Part shown: piece after piece, positions 15,783-22,826 of the stretch | Layout: every line of letters starts with the position of its first letter | How positions within the stretch are numbered: position 1 is the stretch's first letter | Origin: a bacterium | GTDB taxonomy: Bacteria > Patescibacteriota > Saccharimonadia > Saccharimonadales > Saccharimonadaceae | Direction of reading: 5' to 3' | Assembly: GCA_030429975.1 (NCBI GenBank) | Contig: JAUIGB010000010.1 | Span: 1-35,715, forward strand | DNA: 35,715 bases | The notes under the pieces: generated by a model | Databases searched by the model: none | Seen by the model: only the letters and a program-made list of their open reading frames with translations | Told to the model about the DNA's origin: nothing | Position numbers and translations under genes: made by a program

Positions 15783-16172
15783 CTAGTGCTTGCGACCGCT
15801 GGTATTGATAGCGTTCGTGTCAGTAGGTTTATCTTCCTCTGTCTTTGCTACTACCTTGTATGAATCTGGTGCTAGTCCGGCGTATGTTTCTTCTTTGCCA
15901 GAGACCCAGCCGAATTCCTCGTCTGTCAGCGGCGGTTCAACGCGACCTGCTTTTTCCGCTTCTAGTACATTCATGCAAGCTTGGTACATCTTGCCATAAA
16001 AATGGCTTGTTGGTCCCGTTGCTGTTTCGCGAGATTGTTCTGCCGTGGCCAGTGCATCCAACAATACTGCACTATTTACCGCTTCTCGGCCTGCTAGTTG
16101 TTGTACGTTATCGATTCGCTGATCAAAAGTTGATACTTCGTGATTCTTTCGGCCTCTACCAAAGATTCCCAT
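15783..16172 (-). CDS. Unknown protein (129 aa), partner of the 731-aa gene
   Basis: Start set at the ATG at 16172, which has GGGAG about 8 nt upstream; a TTG at 16187 lies in frame but is inside that site. The product starts MGIFGRGRKNHEV, is hydrophilic and mostly helical (VQQLAGREAVNSAVLLDALATAEQSRE), and ends in a charged tail. No membrane helix and no known motif. It precedes the 731-aa gene by 23 nt, so the two are probably co-transcribed and may act together. A TATAGT box lies upstream in the intergenic region. Confidence 0.65.
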   Translation of the reverse strand: MGIFGRGRKNHEVSTFDQRIDNVQQLAGREAVNSAVLLDALATAEQSRETATGPTSHFYGKMYQACMNVLEAEKAGRVEPPLTDEEFGWVSGKEETYAGLAPDSYKVVAKTEEDKPTDTNAINTSGRKH

Positions 16173-16213
16173 TACTGATTCTCCCAATGTTAACTATTTA
16201 AACCTGACTATAA

Positions 16214-16288
16214 CATGAAAACTAGCTGAGAGGTAATGCTTATGCGGAGCATACTGCTCCGCCGCTCCGGCGGTTTTCTCGTTTCATG
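16214..16288. other. Compact intergenic structure with competing hairpins
   Basis: Outer pairing CATGAAA (16214-16220) with TTTCATG (16282-16288) and GAGA with TCTC. Inside are GCGGAGCA / TGCTCCGC (16244-16262) and CCGCCG / CGGCGG followed by TTTT (16259-16277). The two inner hairpins share CCGC and cannot form together, the pattern of an antiterminator and terminator. Strand unknown. Confidence 0.4.
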
Positions 16289-16308
16289 ACATAATTTCAT
16301 AAATTGAT

Positions 16309-16343
16309 AACGGCCCGTACCTCCAGTGGAGATACGGGCCGTT
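16309..16343. terminator. Strong hairpin after the 525-aa gene
   Basis: 11-bp perfect arms AACGGCCCGTA / TACGGGCCGTT, extended inside by CTCC / GGAG. It lies 20 nt past the stop of the minus-strand gene, yet its T5 run (16342-16346) is on the plus strand. Confidence 0.65.
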
Positions 16344-16363
16344 TTTGGTAGAAGGAACAAGGG

Positions 16364-17941
16364 TCAGTAGTTAAATATGTCCGGACGCAGAATGATCAAA
16401 CTGCGCAGTTGAGTCAGCTGGTATTTCCGATAACCGGCTTTTTCCAGCTCTTCGTGCCAGCTACGCAATAGAGGCGATGCCTCTAGCGCTCGCGCATAGT
16501 TATCGGATGCCGCGTCGTTGACGAACACAAAGCGCATTGCCTCGATGACGGCCTCCATCATGTTTTCCAGTGGGGGCTCGCTGTCGCGCCGATTCTGCCT
16601 ACCAAAGTAGCCATTTTCTATCGCGCGATCACCTAGGGTCAGGAGATAGTTGTATATCTGGTCTGGGGTATCCACCTTTCCGGTTTCGTCCACCAGTCTC
16701 AGTATAGCTACTCTGAGAGCCCAGTTGAGTTGTCGTAGCTCGTCCTGGTCGCAGTCACCCTGTGCGACCTTTTGCAGGGTCGCTTCGATGACATCGATGG
16801 CATAGCCAGTTCGCTCCTTGTCGTTGAACAGAGGGCTTTCCTCTATTAACGAGATGACGCTGTCGATTGCACGGCTATCCGCGTCCTCGTTCATGGCGAC
16901 TTCTCCGTGCGCGACGCGATCGGCGAAATCACGGAACTGTCGTTTGCACATCGTCTCGACCTCGGCGTTGTACGCCTTGCGCATTGCCTGAGTCGCATGG
17001 CGATACTTGAGCTTGGTTTCTTGGTAGATTGGACGCTCAAGCCAGTCGAGGTTGTTGATGACTTCGTACAGATGCTCGCGCTCGTGTTCCGTTAACTCCA
17101 TGTTGTGGATGATCGCGAACATGTTACGTGACTGCTGGTAGTGGCCCTTTTCGACCATCTCGCCTAGCCTATCCAGACGATAGTCGACCTGCCTGCGCAG
17201 GGCCTCGTACTCGTCACGACGCGACGCGCTGGGTTCTAGCAGGTACGCGTGCGCGTATCCGCCGTCCAGCACTGGTACGTTCATGCCACTCGCTCCGACG
17301 TTTAGTCGAATCTTTTCACCTATCATGACAGTTTTGCCCGACAGGTTTTCGTACACGCCATCAGCGAACACCATGATTCCGAGTTGAGACCAGATGACGT
17401 AATTGATGCCATTGGTCCCACGAATCGCGAACGATTGCTTGTAGCCCTCGAACCGGCCGTAGCTCCATTTGCTATCGTAAACACCCATGAGCGTGCCCTC
17501 GATGGTCACTGGCATGCCATCGGGCATCGCGACGATTTTATCGGGCGTTGGGTTCACGGGCGTCAGGGTTAGTTCGATATCCCTGACGACATATCGATGA
17601 CCGACGTGAATTTGGTCGCCAACGTCGACGATCGTGACTAGCGCGATACCCGTCTGCTGTGATACCTCACCAAACGCGGTGATATCGTCTGCGGTGATGG
17701 ATTCCGGAACGAAGATGTCCTTGGCGCATCCCTGGCTGACTACGTGTAGTTCGGGAGGCGCGCCGGGCGCGCAAACGACTGTAACGTTGGCGGCGACTTT
17801 TTCGCCGACTTGGAATTGGTCGTCTTCTCGCTTGAAGCGTTCCTGCCAGTCGACGACATCTTCCCTTCCCGGGAAGTACGTTGACGGTATGTCATGCTGA
17901 GCACCCGCGGGCGCGTCAGTCATTACGGCTGTATTCGACAT
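16364..17941 (-). CDS. Large unknown soluble protein (525 aa)
   Basis: ATG with GAAGGGA about 10 nt upstream and a promoter at 18003-18031. No signal peptide or membrane helix. Residues 1-230 look beta-rich (GEKVAANVTVVCAPG, VGHRYVVRDIELTLTPV, GKTVMIGEKIRLNVG), perhaps OB-fold-like modules. Residues 240-525 are helical and charged (RRDEYEALRRQVDYRLDRLGEMVEKG and later repeats). I recognise no family or catalytic motif. Codon use is GC-richer than in the flanking genes. It is a single-gene unit closed by a strong hairpin, and its leader is about 50 nt. Confidence 0.7.
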   Translation of the reverse strand: MSNTAVMTDAPAGAQHDIPSTYFPGREDVVDWQERFKREDDQFQVGEKVAANVTVVCAPGAPPELHVVSQGCAKDIFVPESITADDITAFGEVSQQTGIALVTIVDVGDQIHVGHRYVVRDIELTLTPVNPTPDKIVAMPDGMPVTIEGTLMGVYDSKWSYGRFEGYKQSFAIRGTNGINYVIWSQLGIMVFADGVYENLSGKTVMIGEKIRLNVGASGMNVPVLDGGYAHAYLLEPSASRRDEYEALRRQVDYRLDRLGEMVEKGHYQQSRNMFAIIHNMELTEHEREHLYEVINNLDWLERPIYQETKLKYRHATQAMRKAYNAEVETMCKRQFRDFADRVAHGEVAMNEDADSRAIDSVISLIEESPLFNDKERTGYAIDVIEATLQKVAQGDCDQDELRQLNWALRVAILRLVDETGKVDTPDQIYNYLLTLGDRAIENGYFGRQNRRDSEPPLENMMEAVIEAMRFVFVNDAASDNYARALEASPLLRSWHEELEKAGYRKYQLTQLRSLIILRPDIFNY

Positions 17942-18002
17942 AGATCATGTCCCTTCTTGTGTAGGTGCGACGGTCGTTAGTCGCGTGTAAAAACTGATAT
18001 AT

Positions 18003-18031
18003 ACAATAACATATTTTTCGATAAATATCAA
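18003..18031 (-). promoter_or_regulatory. Promoter of the 525-aa gene
   Basis: TTGATA (18026-18031), 17 nt, TATTGT (18003-18008) on the minus strand. Confidence 0.5.
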
Positions 18032-18045
18032 TAATGCAACAGATG

Positions 18046-18183
18046 TGATATAATGAGGCCGATATAAATCCGCCAATGCAAACCCAGTCTTGCCCACGAC
18101 TAATCAGGGAACGCGGTATTCACCGGCGGGGCACCGGAAATAGTCGAATAACCGGTTTATATAAACTAAACGAGGTTACGCAC
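18046..18183 (+). promoter_or_regulatory. Extended -10 promoter and structured leader of the 63-aa gene
   Basis: TGA-TATAAT (18049-18054) is an extended -10 without a clear -35. The leader of about 120 nt can fold: CGACTA pairs with TAGTCG around inner hairpins such as CGGT-ATTC-ACCG. The long leader is unusual here and may control expression. Confidence 0.45.
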
Positions 18184-18375
18184 ATGAGCGATAACGAAAA
18201 AGCAAGAAAGAAACAAGAAGAAGCCGTTATGGGAAAAGAGTGGTACGAACTCACCCATAAGAACTGGCGCGCTTGGGGCAGCTGGTTCAGCTGGGGTTCA
18301 CCAGTAGGACTTGCCCTCTTCGTCTCGATACCGATGGTTGCCTTTGGTATCATGCACTGGCTGATGGGACTTTAG
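18184..18375 (+). CDS. Small single-span membrane protein (63 aa), unknown
   Basis: ATG with CGAGG about 9 nt upstream; the frame is open from 18076 but the ATG is clearly better. Residues 1-20 are highly charged (SDNEKARKKQEEAV), residues 21-38 hold five Trp or Tyr (WYELTHKNWRAWGSWFSW), and residues 40-62 form one membrane helix. It looks like an inner-membrane peptide with a cytoplasmic charged tail. Own promoter, long leader and a very strong terminator suggest high, separate expression. No family recognised. Confidence 0.65.
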   Translation: MSDNEKARKKQEEAVMGKEWYELTHKNWRAWGSWFSWGSPVGLALFVSIPMVAFGIMHWLMGL

Positions 18376-18386
18376 CCCGGCCATGC

Positions 18387-18422
18387 AACAAAAATCCCCG
18401 GATTGATCCGGGGATTTTTGTT
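18387..18422. terminator. Strong bidirectional terminator
   Basis: A 16-bp perfect stem, AACAAAAATCCCCGGA / TCCGGGGATTTTTGTT, with a TTGA loop. A-rich and T-rich ends let it work in both directions, and the stop of the minus-strand gene lies in its right arm. Confidence 0.88.
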
Positions 18423-19317
18423 ATTTTGCAGAGCTGGCGATTATGAGGTCGGTTGAGTTTTTGATCAAGTCTTTTGCCTCGTCCATTTGTACAGGTCTTT
18501 TACCGGCGTTATTGAGTCTGTGTAGGTTGCCCTCTGCATCCCACGAGATTTCTGGAAACCGTTGAACTAGCTTTGATAGTTGTCGGTTTACGTTTTCGCC
18601 ACTCAATCCTCCGGCGATGGCGAAATTGACATGAGATAGCTCGTTTGATTCATATGCAGCTTCCAAAAACGGACTCAGTCGGTCGGCTTCTAAATCCTTG
18701 CCCAATCCCAGTGAAGCGTCGAATAGCACGTAATCCATGCTGGCAGCGAACTCGCCTAGTTTTCGCACTACGCCCTGGGGTTTTAGGCTATACATCTGTT
18801 CGCCAGTACATTGCAGGATCACCTTGAAGCCGCGCTGTTGGCGAGTTTCCTGTGCATATTTCAGTAGATTATCGTCTAGATGCCAATCCAGCGCGTCGAA
18901 CTGCACGGCTTCCAGCCATTTACGCCCTCGCCAAGCGATACGATTCATGAAACGGTCACGATAAACAGCGTTGCCGGCATGTCGTGGATGTAACCAAACT
19001 TGGGCGGTTCCTAGGGTGTTTGGATGCTTATCGCTATCACCTAGCGCATCGGCAAAAGACTCCTCGCCTATCGGAAACCATTCAGGTCCCTGTACTTCGC
19101 CGTCTCTTGTGTGTGTTTTATCTAAAAACTGATTTGTGTGCATACCCTTTACGCCCAACAATAACTGACGGTTGGTCTTGTCGAACATACCGACATCTTG
19201 TGCGTAGGCTTCTAGCCATAGCTGCTGCGGTTCTGTCACGACTAATCCGCTAGGTAACACCTTTTTTTCGTTTACAACTCCACTGATTCCCACATAGGGG
19301 CGCGGTCTCTCGTTCAT
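18421..19317 (-). CDS. TrpF-like TIM-barrel protein (298 aa), orphan
   Basis: The first strand YVGISGVVN and the late segments MDYVLFDASLGLGKDL and NFAIAGGLSGENV resemble phosphoribosylanthranilate isomerase (VLFDS..GGTG, FILAGGLNPENV). A barrel strand with a phosphate-binding GG loop is therefore likely. At 298 aa it is longer than TrpF (about 200), with an insertion in the middle (GPEWFPIGEESFADALG...HPRHAG). No tryptophan genes are near, and these organisms usually lack the pathway, so a different sugar-phosphate substrate is likely. TATACT is 7 nt before the ATG with TG one base upstream, so it is probably leaderless. Confidence 0.6.
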   Translation of the reverse strand: MNERPRPYVGISGVVNEKKVLPSGLVVTEPQQLWLEAYAQDVGMFDKTNRQLLLGVKGMHTNQFLDKTHTRDGEVQGPEWFPIGEESFADALGDSDKHPNTLGTAQVWLHPRHAGNAVYRDRFMNRIAWRGRKWLEAVQFDALDWHLDDNLLKYAQETRQQRGFKVILQCTGEQMYSLKPQGVVRKLGEFAASMDYVLFDASLGLGKDLEADRLSPFLEAAYESNELSHVNFAIAGGLSGENVNRQLSKLVQRFPEISWDAEGNLHRLNNAGKRPVQMDEAKDLIKNSTDLIIASSAK

Positions 19318-19324
19318 TAGTTGT

Positions 19325-19330
19325 AGTATA
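19325..19330 (-). promoter_or_regulatory. Extended -10 of the TrpF-like gene
   Basis: TGA-TATACT on the minus strand, 7 nt before the ATG. It directly follows the T-rich tail of the terminator of the upstream gene. Confidence 0.55.
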
Positions 19331-19343
19331 TCAAAAAGAAAAG

Positions 19344-19394
19344 GACCCCAGCTAGCGCGGGCGTCCTTTTCTGGACTATGCGCTAGCTGGGGTC
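19344..19394 (-). terminator. Terminator of the 99-aa gene, 15-bp arms
   Basis: GACCCCAGCTAGCGC (19344-19358) pairs perfectly with 19380-19394. On the minus strand it is followed by CTTTTCTTTTTG. An alternative pairing, AAAAGGAC (19339-19346) with GTCCTTTT (19363-19370), uses part of the same arm. Confidence 0.8.
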
Positions 19395-19405
19395 GGGAAT
19401 GCCTG

Positions 19406-19705
19406 TCAGGCGATTGAAATCGACACCAAGGCCATGCCGTGGGAAACCGTCACTCGTGGCGAGGAGTCCCAGGCGATGGTACCGCCGTACAACATGTTGG
19501 GCTGACCTAACGAGGGATGGAGTTGCCAGCTGAGCGCCTTGCGCTCGGGAGTAATCGCGGTCAGGTGATCGTTGAAGATGCTCATGTCATCGACTTCGAT
19601 CCTCTGGGTTTCCCCGCCCTGCACGGGAACTACGTTGACGTAGTTGTAGTGCGCTAGGGCTTGGTTATCCAACCAGGATGGTATTGCGGTATTCGAATTG
19701 GTCAT
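19406..19705 (-). CDS. Small unknown protein (99 aa)
   Basis: ATG at 19705 with GGAACGG just upstream; an in-frame TTG at 19717 is inside that site. The product is soluble, beta-rich in prediction by eye (HYNYVNVVPVQGGETQRIEV, GGTIAWDSSPRVTVSHGMALVSISIA) with no motif I know. It is a single gene between a consensus promoter (19746-19774) and a strong terminator, and is divergent from the 166-aa gene. Confidence 0.6.
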   Translation of the reverse strand: MTNSNTAIPSWLDNQALAHYNYVNVVPVQGGETQRIEVDDMSIFNDHLTAITPERKALSWQLHPSLGQPNMLYGGTIAWDSSPRVTVSHGMALVSISIA

Positions 19706-19745
19706 GTTCCGTTCCAATCAACGTCGAATTTGGACTTATATTTAT

Positions 19746-19774
19746 ATTTTACACTATATATCAGTATTTGTCAA
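19746..19774 (-). promoter_or_regulatory. Promoter of the 99-aa gene
   Basis: TTGACA (19769-19774), 17 nt, TAAAAT (19746-19751) on the minus strand. Confidence 0.65.
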
Positions 19775-19793
19775 TACACCTCCGTTCTTGGAC

Positions 19794-19821
19794 TTGTAAA
19801 ATATGAAAATTATATTATAAT
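19794..19821 (+). promoter_or_regulatory. Promoter of the 166-aa gene
   Basis: TTGTAA (19794-19799), 16 nt, TATAAT (19816-19821). Leader of about 30 nt with GAGGAG. Confidence 0.55.
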
Positions 19822-19857
19822 AATATCAACGCTTGTCCCCGACGAAGAGGAGCGCAG

Positions 19858-20358
19858 ATGAGCGAGAACAGCAGCAAACTGGATGAAGTTCGCCAGTTTC
19901 TAGAAGATCAGACGGACAGTCACGTGATGATTCGCGAGCTACCGTTGAGCAGAGACCTAATGGTCACGGATCGCGCCGGATATGCCGAGTGCTATCGGTT
20001 CGGCATGAGTCCCGAGGCTGGATATGGACTGTGTCACACGGTTCGATCACTGGCAGATGAACTTCGGTTCGATTACGGCTTGAGGCCGCGTGGAGGTGAT
20101 GTTTGCATTGATGGCCTGATGTGCCGACTGGGCACTACCGAGACCATCGGCGCTATCCAATCTCGCACGTCGCAATCGATTCATATCACCGATCCGTCCA
20201 GCTCTTTGCGCGTCGCTACCGTGGTCGCGTCGCAATCTCTGTCGGCCAAGGTAACGTCAGAGCCGTTGGTCCGCTCTATCGAGGTATGGGTTTTCGAAAC
20301 CGCCGCCAAACTGGAGCGCCAACGCCTGTACGAACTGCAGAATGTTATCTCTGCTTGA
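19858..20358 (+). CDS. Unknown soluble protein (166 aa)
   Basis: ATG with a strong GAGGAG about 7 nt upstream. No signal peptide or membrane helix. It begins with a charged helix (SKLDEVRQFLEDQ), has a Gly and Cys containing middle (GYGLCHTVRSLADELRFDYG, GDVCIDGLMCRLG) and ends in a helix (ETAAKLERQRLYELQNV). No known motif. A hairpin follows the stop. GC-rich codon use and a good ribosome site set it apart from the leaderless genes nearby. Confidence 0.65.
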   Translation: MSENSSKLDEVRQFLEDQTDSHVMIRELPLSRDLMVTDRAGYAECYRFGMSPEAGYGLCHTVRSLADELRFDYGLRPRGGDVCIDGLMCRLGTTETIGAIQSRTSQSIHITDPSSSLRVATVVASQSLSAKVTSEPLVRSIEVWVFETAAKLERQRLYELQNVISA

Positions 20359-20359
20359 A

Positions 20360-20404
20360 CCCCGCATCAAAGCGACTCCCCTCGCTATTATGGTGCGGGG
20401 ATTT
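20360..20404 (+). terminator. Terminator of the 166-aa gene
   Basis: CCCCGCA (20360-20366) pairs with TGCGGGG (20394-20400), and AGCG with CGCT inside, followed by ATTTGC. The T-run is short. Confidence 0.5.
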
Positions 20405-20408
20405 GCTA

Positions 20409-20569
20409 TGCACGCATTTCACACTTCTCACTCCACCCGCTGCACACCAGGCCGGTTGCAAACTGTTTTTCCGTCTTCAACGTAGCTACGGCTACGCTTC
20501 AGCCGGATAAAAAAGTTTTCGCTTGCCCCTGAGCACACCGGGAAGTAGCAGAAGTGTGAAAAGCGTGCA
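20409..20569. ncRNA. Long rod-shaped inverted repeat, candidate structured RNA (6S-like) or small mobile element
   Basis: A 161-nt non-coding stretch with 20-bp end arms (20409-20428 and 20550-20569) that pair with one mismatch. The middle is partly unpaired. An inner stem (GTTTTTCCG with CGGATAAAAAAG) leads to an apical hairpin CGTAGC-TACG-GCTACG (20481-20496), a C(UACG)G-type stable tetraloop. A closing stem, a central bubble and an apical arm in about 160-200 nt is the layout of 6S RNA, but no 6S sequence match can be claimed. The 20-bp terminal inverted repeats next to TA dinucleotides could also mark a MITE. Strand not decided. Confidence 0.4.
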
Positions 20570-20573
20570 ATAC

Positions 20574-20605
20574 AAAAAAAGACACCCCCGCGTAGCGAGG
20601 GTGTC
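20574..20605 (-). terminator. Strong terminator of the 120-aa gene
   Basis: GACACCC / GGGTGTC with an inner CGC-GTA-GCG, followed on the minus strand by seven T. It lies 24 nt past the stop of the minus-strand gene. Confidence 0.88.
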
Positions 20606-20629
20606 CGTGACGGTCTCGTTACTCGGGGG

Positions 20630-20992
20630 TTATGGACGTGGTGACCACGGTGGACGAGGACTGGGTACGTACATGGTCAGTCGCCAACGTGGTTGATTTG
20701 GCGATGAACTTTGAGGGCCAGACCATATGATTTCGGCGACACTGTTCCCTACACTGCTCCGATAATCGGAGCCGAACTCGACGCCACGAATCAAGTCTGG
20801 CATGTTGTCGGGATTGCCCCTGACGACATTGCGCGTAACGAAGTTGACTATCACGCTCTTGCGCCAAAAGCCGCCTCGCACGCGATAAATTATGCCACGC
20901 ATCATGTGACCGGTGTTTATGTCTTCCAAGTAGTACCAACCACCCCGAAAATCTTTACCGATGAGTCGGGCGCTGTTATTGCGACGTTTCAC
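20630..20992 (-). CDS. Small basic unknown protein (120 aa)
   Basis: GTG start with GAGGAG a few bases upstream. The product is basic and aromatic, with GKDFRGGWYYLEDINTGH and IIYRVRGGFWRKSVIVNFVTRNVV, and a Pro/Arg-rich end (SPRPPWSPRP). No membrane helix, no family known. A T7-tailed terminator on the same strand and the Shine-Dalgarno support this strand over a 117-aa frame on the other. A possible promoter is TTGATT, 17 nt, TAAAGT (21053-21081); the leader holds a GAACAC/GTGTTC hairpin. Confidence 0.55.
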   Translation of the reverse strand: MKRRNNSARLIGKDFRGGWYYLEDINTGHMMRGIIYRVRGGFWRKSVIVNFVTRNVVRGNPDNMPDLIRGVEFGSDYRSSVGNSVAEIIWSGPQSSSPNQPRWRLTMYVPSPRPPWSPRP

Positions 20993-21087
20993 GGCTCTCC
21001 TCTACACACTAGTAGGTCCGTAGAACACATGTCCACGGTGTTCCATGTATATACTTTACAATAATTTGATAATAAAATCAAGTATAG

Positions 21088-22173
21088 CTAAACTATTGCT
21101 TTGTGCCAGTTGTCTTCTTGATCGCTCGGATGTTTTGTGAATCCTAGGCGCTTTGCAGGGGTATCATAACAACGTTCCGCATTATCTGGTGATAGATAAT
21201 GATCATCACCTTCGTCACCTTTGGCCCAAACGTTGTTTTTGCCGGCTTGTATACCTATGTTTCGAGCACCGGCATTTTCGCCGATGGCTCCAGTTACCTC
21301 GACCAGTAGTTTTTGCCAATCTATAGGCATCAGTCCCCTTGATTTAGCCTCGCCTTTCACGTAGTTGTCGTCATACGCACTTTTGCTTGGGTCAATTCGC
21401 TTACCCCTAATGCCCTGCACTTGGTACATCATTATCTCATCTGTTCCACGCATCGCTAGACCTGCTATCGCGTTTGGTAGACCCTTGTAGGCCAAGATAA
21501 TTCCTATAGGCGCATCCATCCATATGTCGTAACGTATGTCGCCTGCTACCCTTCTGGTCCATTCGCGGGTCCAGCCTCCCTTGAGAAGCGTGTTGTAGCC
21601 ATCCTCCTCTAGTTCAACTGGCAATAACGCATAATCTGCCAGCCTCTTTTGACTGAGATTTATATCTGGTTTGGCGTTTGTTTCTAATAAATTCGGTAAA
21701 TCTATATTGTCCAACGCTCCATTTTTTATAGATTGCATTAGCTGATAGTTAGACAAAATTGGTTTGCCATGGCTATTGTGGTGATTATTCCATTGCCACA
21801 GTCGGCTGATTTCTAGATCGTCTGTATCATAACCGCCACGGTCGGTTAGAACCTTGTTGACCCCATCGCTTTCGCCCATTATCGGGGTGTTAACTGATGC
21901 CCAGACGGCTAGTTCGTGACCAAAGTTTTCATATACTACCTCGGGTGGTAAAAAAAGTAGTGCTCGACATATGGCCTTTGCCCTGGTATAACCATCAGAG
22001 TCACCTTCCGTGTGTATGTCATTTAGCATTGAATCGAGATATGCAACCATGTCAGGTTGTTCATGTAAGTTCTCGGCCATGGCTATGGATTCTTCGAGGG
22101 ACGTGTTGTAGCTCCACCAGCGCTCGCTCCTGTCGTAGGGATATTGCGCATGTAATTCAGCGACTGATTTCAT
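21088..22173 (-). CDS. Unknown protein (361 aa), C-terminus faintly GNAT-like
   Basis: The ATG lies 2 nt after the stop of the 200-aa gene, so they are one operon. No signal peptide or membrane helix. The N-terminal 150 residues are helical (SLEESIAMAENLHEQPDMVAYLD). The C-terminal 150 residues alternate strand and helix and finish with NAERCYDTPAKRLGF, a pattern often seen at the end of acetyltransferase-like domains (YDxxAxRLGF). GARNIGIQAGKNNVW would be a core strand. This match is by eye and weak. Function unknown. Confidence 0.6.
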   Translation of the reverse strand: MKSVAELHAQYPYDRSERWWSYNTSLEESIAMAENLHEQPDMVAYLDSMLNDIHTEGDSDGYTRAKAICRALLFLPPEVVYENFGHELAVWASVNTPIMGESDGVNKVLTDRGGYDTDDLEISRLWQWNNHHNSHGKPILSNYQLMQSIKNGALDNIDLPNLLETNAKPDINLSQKRLADYALLPVELEEDGYNTLLKGGWTREWTRRVAGDIRYDIWMDAPIGIILAYKGLPNAIAGLAMRGTDEIMMYQVQGIRGKRIDPSKSAYDDNYVKGEAKSRGLMPIDWQKLLVEVTGAIGENAGARNIGIQAGKNNVWAKGDEGDDHYLSPDNAERCYDTPAKRLGFTKHPSDQEDNWHKAIV

Positions 22174-22175
22174 GT

Positions 22176-22778
22176 CTATTGCCTCTTGTCCGTATAAAAG
22201 GTCGTGTCTACGCGTCGCGGTGCTTGCCTAGTAACTCCCATGTGTGGGCGACTAGGGTTGAATATAGCAGTTTGCCCCATGGCAATGTCCAGTCTGGTGA
22301 TTTTGCTATCCAGGTTTTCTGTGTTTACGGTTCCGCGTGCAAGGATGTTGACCGTGTCCTCATGCAGACTGTCCCATAGCTCCACGGGAGATTGATCTAT
22401 TATGGCTGGTCCGCGGTTTGCTATATAGATAGAATACGCTCCCGAATGGCACTTCGAGATGGATAGAATTCTGTCCCCCTCTGCGCCGTCGGCATGCAAT
22501 GGCGTAACACCTAGCGATTCCCAGTCTTCATGCGAGGGCCGATCAGAATCATTGAAGCCCTCCGAGGAATCGTCATAGTTAAACGGCATAGTGGTGCTGT
22601 TTACGCCACCTGACAGACCTAGTCGTTCGGCGTAATCTATGCTGCGTCCAAATACGTCCGACGAAAAAACCAGACCATTTTCTTGGCCACAAAGAATCGC
22701 GTCTATATGATTACGCAATACGTCAGTATTATCCGTATTGATAACACTAGGACGGACTATTTCCACTCGACTACTCAT
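22176..22778 (-). CDS. Unknown protein (200 aa), first gene of a leaderless operon
   Basis: The ATG is 6 nt after a consensus TATAAT box with TTGCAT 17 nt further up, and there is no Shine-Dalgarno. The product is acidic and soluble, with NYDDSSEGFNDSDRPSHEDWE in the middle and beta-rich flanks (YSIYIANRGPAIIDQSPVELWD). The end is basic (RQAPRRVDTTFYTDKRQ). No family recognised. It is followed immediately by the 361-aa gene. Confidence 0.6.
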   Translation of the reverse strand: MSSRVEIVRPSVINTDNTDVLRNHIDAILCGQENGLVFSSDVFGRSIDYAERLGLSGGVNSTTMPFNYDDSSEGFNDSDRPSHEDWESLGVTPLHADGAEGDRILSISKCHSGAYSIYIANRGPAIIDQSPVELWDSLHEDTVNILARGTVNTENLDSKITRLDIAMGQTAIFNPSRPHMGVTRQAPRRVDTTFYTDKRQ

Positions 22779-22784
22779 ATTTTC

Positions 22785-22813
22785 ATTATACCATAAAAAG
22801 TATAAAAATGCAA
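22785..22813 (-). promoter_or_regulatory. Leaderless promoter of the 200-aa gene
   Basis: TTGCAT (22808-22813), 17 nt (TTTTATACTTTTTATGG), TATAAT (22785-22790), then GAAAAT and ATG. The spacer is almost the same as that at 30004-30032. Confidence 0.8.
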
Positions 22814-22826
22814 TATCTGAAAGGTG

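Noticed and set aside
20409-20569. SRP (4.5S) RNA, suggested by GGGAAGTAGCAG
   Set aside because: The conserved GGAA-type tip and its symmetric loop are missing; the tip here is UACG.
20711-21064. 117-aa plus-strand frame overlapping the 120-aa minus gene
   Set aside because: Its TTG start has no ribosome site, while the minus gene has GTG with GAGGAG and a T7 terminator.
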